NCBI GenBank assembly: GCA_947259405.1 | Contig: CAMYLY010000007.1 | Coordinates: forward strand, 94,968-158,967 | DNA length: 64,000 nucleotides | Origin: an uncultured Gemmatimonadales bacterium | GTDB lineage: Bacteria > Gemmatimonadota > Gemmatimonadetes > Gemmatimonadales > GWC2-71-9 | Reading direction: 5' to 3' | Shown: piece after piece, positions 62,395 through 64,000 of the stretch | Layout of the letters: every line of letters begins with the position of its first letter | Position numbering within the stretch: the stretch's first letter is position 1 | Notes under the pieces: generated by a model | Seen by the model: only the letters and a program-made list of their open reading frames with translations | Told to the model about the DNA's origin: nothing | Database searches by the model: none | Position numbers and translations under genes: made by a program

Positions 62395-64000
62395 ATGCCA
62401 CAATTCGAGCTCGCGGCCCCCGATCTGGTGATGGTGGGTTTGTACGTCGTCTTCATCGTTTCGCTGGGGTTCTACTTTGCCCGGCGGACGCAGACAACGG
62501 ATGACTACTTCCTGGCGGGTCGCACGTTGACGTGGTGGCTCATTGGGTTCTCGCTGTTCGCATCGAACGTCTCCTCCAGTACGCTCGTTGGCCTGTCGTC
62601 TGCCGCGTTCAGTTCCGGCATCTCCGTCTACAACTATGAGTGGATGGCTGCGCTCATCCTCATTGTGTTCCTGGTGTTCTTCCTCCCGTTCTACTTGAAG
62701 ACTCGGGTATACACGATGCCGGAGTTTCTGGAGCGTCGGTTCGACCAGCGGTCGCGGTACTACTTCTCCGCGCTGTTAGTCATGATGAATATCGTGATCG
62801 ACACGGCCGCGGCCCTCTACGCCGGGGCGCTCGTCGTCCAAATCATCTACCCACAGATACCGTTGTGGCAGTCCGTCGTGGCGCTTGGCATCGTGGCAGG
62901 TGTCTATACCATCGCCGGTGGTCTGAAAGCGGTGGTGTACACGGACGCCGTGCAGGCAGTGCTACTGTTGATCGGTGCGTCGCTCGTGGCGTTCCTGTCA
63001 TTTGAAGCCATTGGTGGCTCGTGGTCGGCGGTCGTGGCGGCGGTGCCTGCAGACGACTTGTCCATCGTACGGCCGGCGTCAGACCCGGTGCTACCATGGC
63101 CCGGGCTCGTGACCGGTGTGTTTCTCTTGGGCTTCTATTTCTGGGCGACCAACCAGTTCATGGTGCAACGTGCGCTCGGGGCCAAGAACCTCGACCATGG
63201 ACGTTGGGGTGCGCTCTTCGCTGGATTCCTGAAACTCCCAATCATCTTCGTCATGGTGTTGCCGGGCATCTTCGGTCGGCTCCTGTACTCACCTGCCGAC
63301 TATCCCGACTTGGCGGCGAATCCCGACCTGATCTTTCCAACCTTGATGTTTGACCTGCTTCCGGTGGGACTTCGCGGACTCATCATCGCCGCGTTGGTTG
63401 CGGCCATCATGTCCAGCGTCGACTCGACGCTCAACTCGGCATCCACGCTTGTCACAATGGACTTCATCAAGAAGCTGAAGCCGGACGTGCCGAATCACCG
63501 ATTGGTCATCGCGGGCCGAATCGTGACCTTCTTCTTCATGACGCTCGCGATTCTCTGGGCACCGCAGATCATCAAGTTCCCGAACATCTGGACATACCTC
63601 CAGCAGATGCTCGCGTATCTCGCGCCGCCCATCGTCGCGTGCTTCTTCGCGGGAGTGTTCTGGAAGCGTGCGAACGGGAACGGGGCGTTCGCGGCGCTCG
63701 TGGTAGGACACCTGGCCGCTGCGGTCATCTTCGGTTTGGCTTTGGCGGAAGTCATCATCGTACAAACGCAGGCCTTGACACCGGACCAGGCCACGATGGC
63801 AGCCGCCGGGACACCGGTCATTCACTTCCTCTACGTCGCACCGATCCTTCTCGGGATCGCCCTGGCCGCTCTCGTGGTGGCAAGTCTCGCGACCAAGGAG
63901 CCGGATGCAAACGTCGTTCGGACGTTGACCTGGTCGCCTGCCTTGTTGGCGGAGGAAGCTCCCGCGCTCGCGGCTCTGCCGTGGTACAAGAACTATCGAT
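62395..64000 (+). CDS. Sodium:solute symporter (SSS/SLC5 family), cut by window edge
   Basis: The protein starts at ATG 62395 with GAGGT upstream and stays open to the right edge (535 residues). The sequence VMVGLYVVFIVSLGFYFARR, DDYFLAGRTLTWWLIGFSLF and IIAALVAAIMSSVDSTLNSA identifies an SSS transporter of the sugar (SGLT-like) type, including the serine-rich sodium site. It is similar in layout to the symporter at 54567-56192 but clearly diverged. Only the C-terminal end is missing. Probably part of the glucose/oligosaccharide uptake function of this locus. Confidence 0.93.
   Translation, partial: MPQFELAAPDLVMVGLYVVFIVSLGFYFARRTQTTDDYFLAGRTLTWWLIGFSLFASNVSSSTLVGLSSAAFSSGISVYNYEWMAALILIVFLVFFLPFYLKTRVYTMPEFLERRFDQRSRYYFSALLVMMNIVIDTAAALYAGALVVQIIYPQIPLWQSVVALGIVAGVYTIAGGLKAVVYTDAVQAVLLLIGASLVAFLSFEAIGGSWSAVVAAVPADDLSIVRPASDPVLPWPGLVTGVFLLGFYFWATNQFMVQRALGAKNLDHGRWGALFAGFLKLPIIFVMVLPGIFGRLLYSPADYPDLAANPDLIFPTLMFDLLPVGLRGLIIAALVAAIMSSVDSTLNSASTLVTMDFIKKLKPDVPNHRLVIAGRIVTFFFMTLAILWAPQIIKFPNIWTYLQQMLAYLAPPIVACFFAGVFWKRANGNGAFAALVVGHLAAAVIFGLALAEVIIVQTQALTPDQATMAAAGTPVIHFLYVAPILLGIALAALVVASLATKEPDANVVRTLTWSPALLAEEAPALAALPWYKNYR

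Noticed and set aside
1-64000. Insertion sequences, prophage, rRNA and tRNA genes
   Set aside because: I found no transposase, integrase or phage structural motif, and no rRNA or tRNA-like sequence by eye. A tRNA scan was not possible, so a single tRNA could be missed.

Overview
The window is GC-rich, densely coded bacterial DNA from a free-living heterotroph. Several gene types occur together here: a SusC/SusD pair, very large FG-GAP/ASPIC-UnbV (CRTAC1-like) lipoproteins, M56-HEAT fusions, DUF5916 proteins, S46 and S9 peptidases, FtsX-type MacB permeases and secreted amidohydrolases. Together they suggest the Gemmatimonadota or a neighbouring FCB-type lineage. This is an inference from gene content, since no rRNA, tRNA or universal marker gene was seen. 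Most products carry signal peptides, lipoboxes or Tat signals, so the region mainly serves the cell envelope and the use of external polymers.

Layout. 1-2.6 kb (minus): a BlaI repressor, an M56-HEAT sensor protease and the start of a DUF5916 protein, behind a recognisable promoter. 2.7-6.2 kb: an orphan HpnP-like radical SAM protein, a CigR-like secreted protein, a terminator, and remnants of an AraC-type and an amidohydrolase gene. 6.2-11.8 kb (minus): one operon of ECF sigma factor, membrane anti-sigma candidate, Spy/CnrX-like periplasmic protein, MacA-like adaptor, ATPase and two FtsX permeases. 12.1-15.5 kb (minus): an S9 peptidase and a hemerythrin. 16.2-24.5 kb: lipoproteins (one with a large internal duplication), a DUF2867 membrane protein, a Tat-dependent GMC dehydrogenase pair, a TonB-C protein and an M20 hydrolase. 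24.5-33.5 kb: small unknown genes, remnants, a frameshifted S46 dipeptidyl-peptidase, a membrane Ser/Thr kinase and a TIM-barrel amidohydrolase. 33.5-39.8 kb: an esterase-TPR protein, a GH20 hexosaminidase, a serpin and a Tat-exported LanC-like protein.

40.3-64 kb holds a glycan-use locus: SusC, SusD, CRTAC1-like lipoprotein 1, a plug-domain lipoprotein, GH97, CRTAC1-like lipoprotein 2, an SSS symporter, a GH37 trehalase, a GH13 alpha-amylase, an unrecognised 849-residue glycosidase-like lipoprotein and a second SSS symporter cut by the window edge. The enzyme set fits uptake and breakdown of alpha-glucans and trehalose.

The most unusual non-coding feature is a family of short intergenic repeats (core GATTAACGATTGCAGATTG and its complement). 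About ten copies lie between 19.8 and 39.9 kb. They repeatedly abut or supply stop codons, and in one case appear to have removed the 5' end of a gene.
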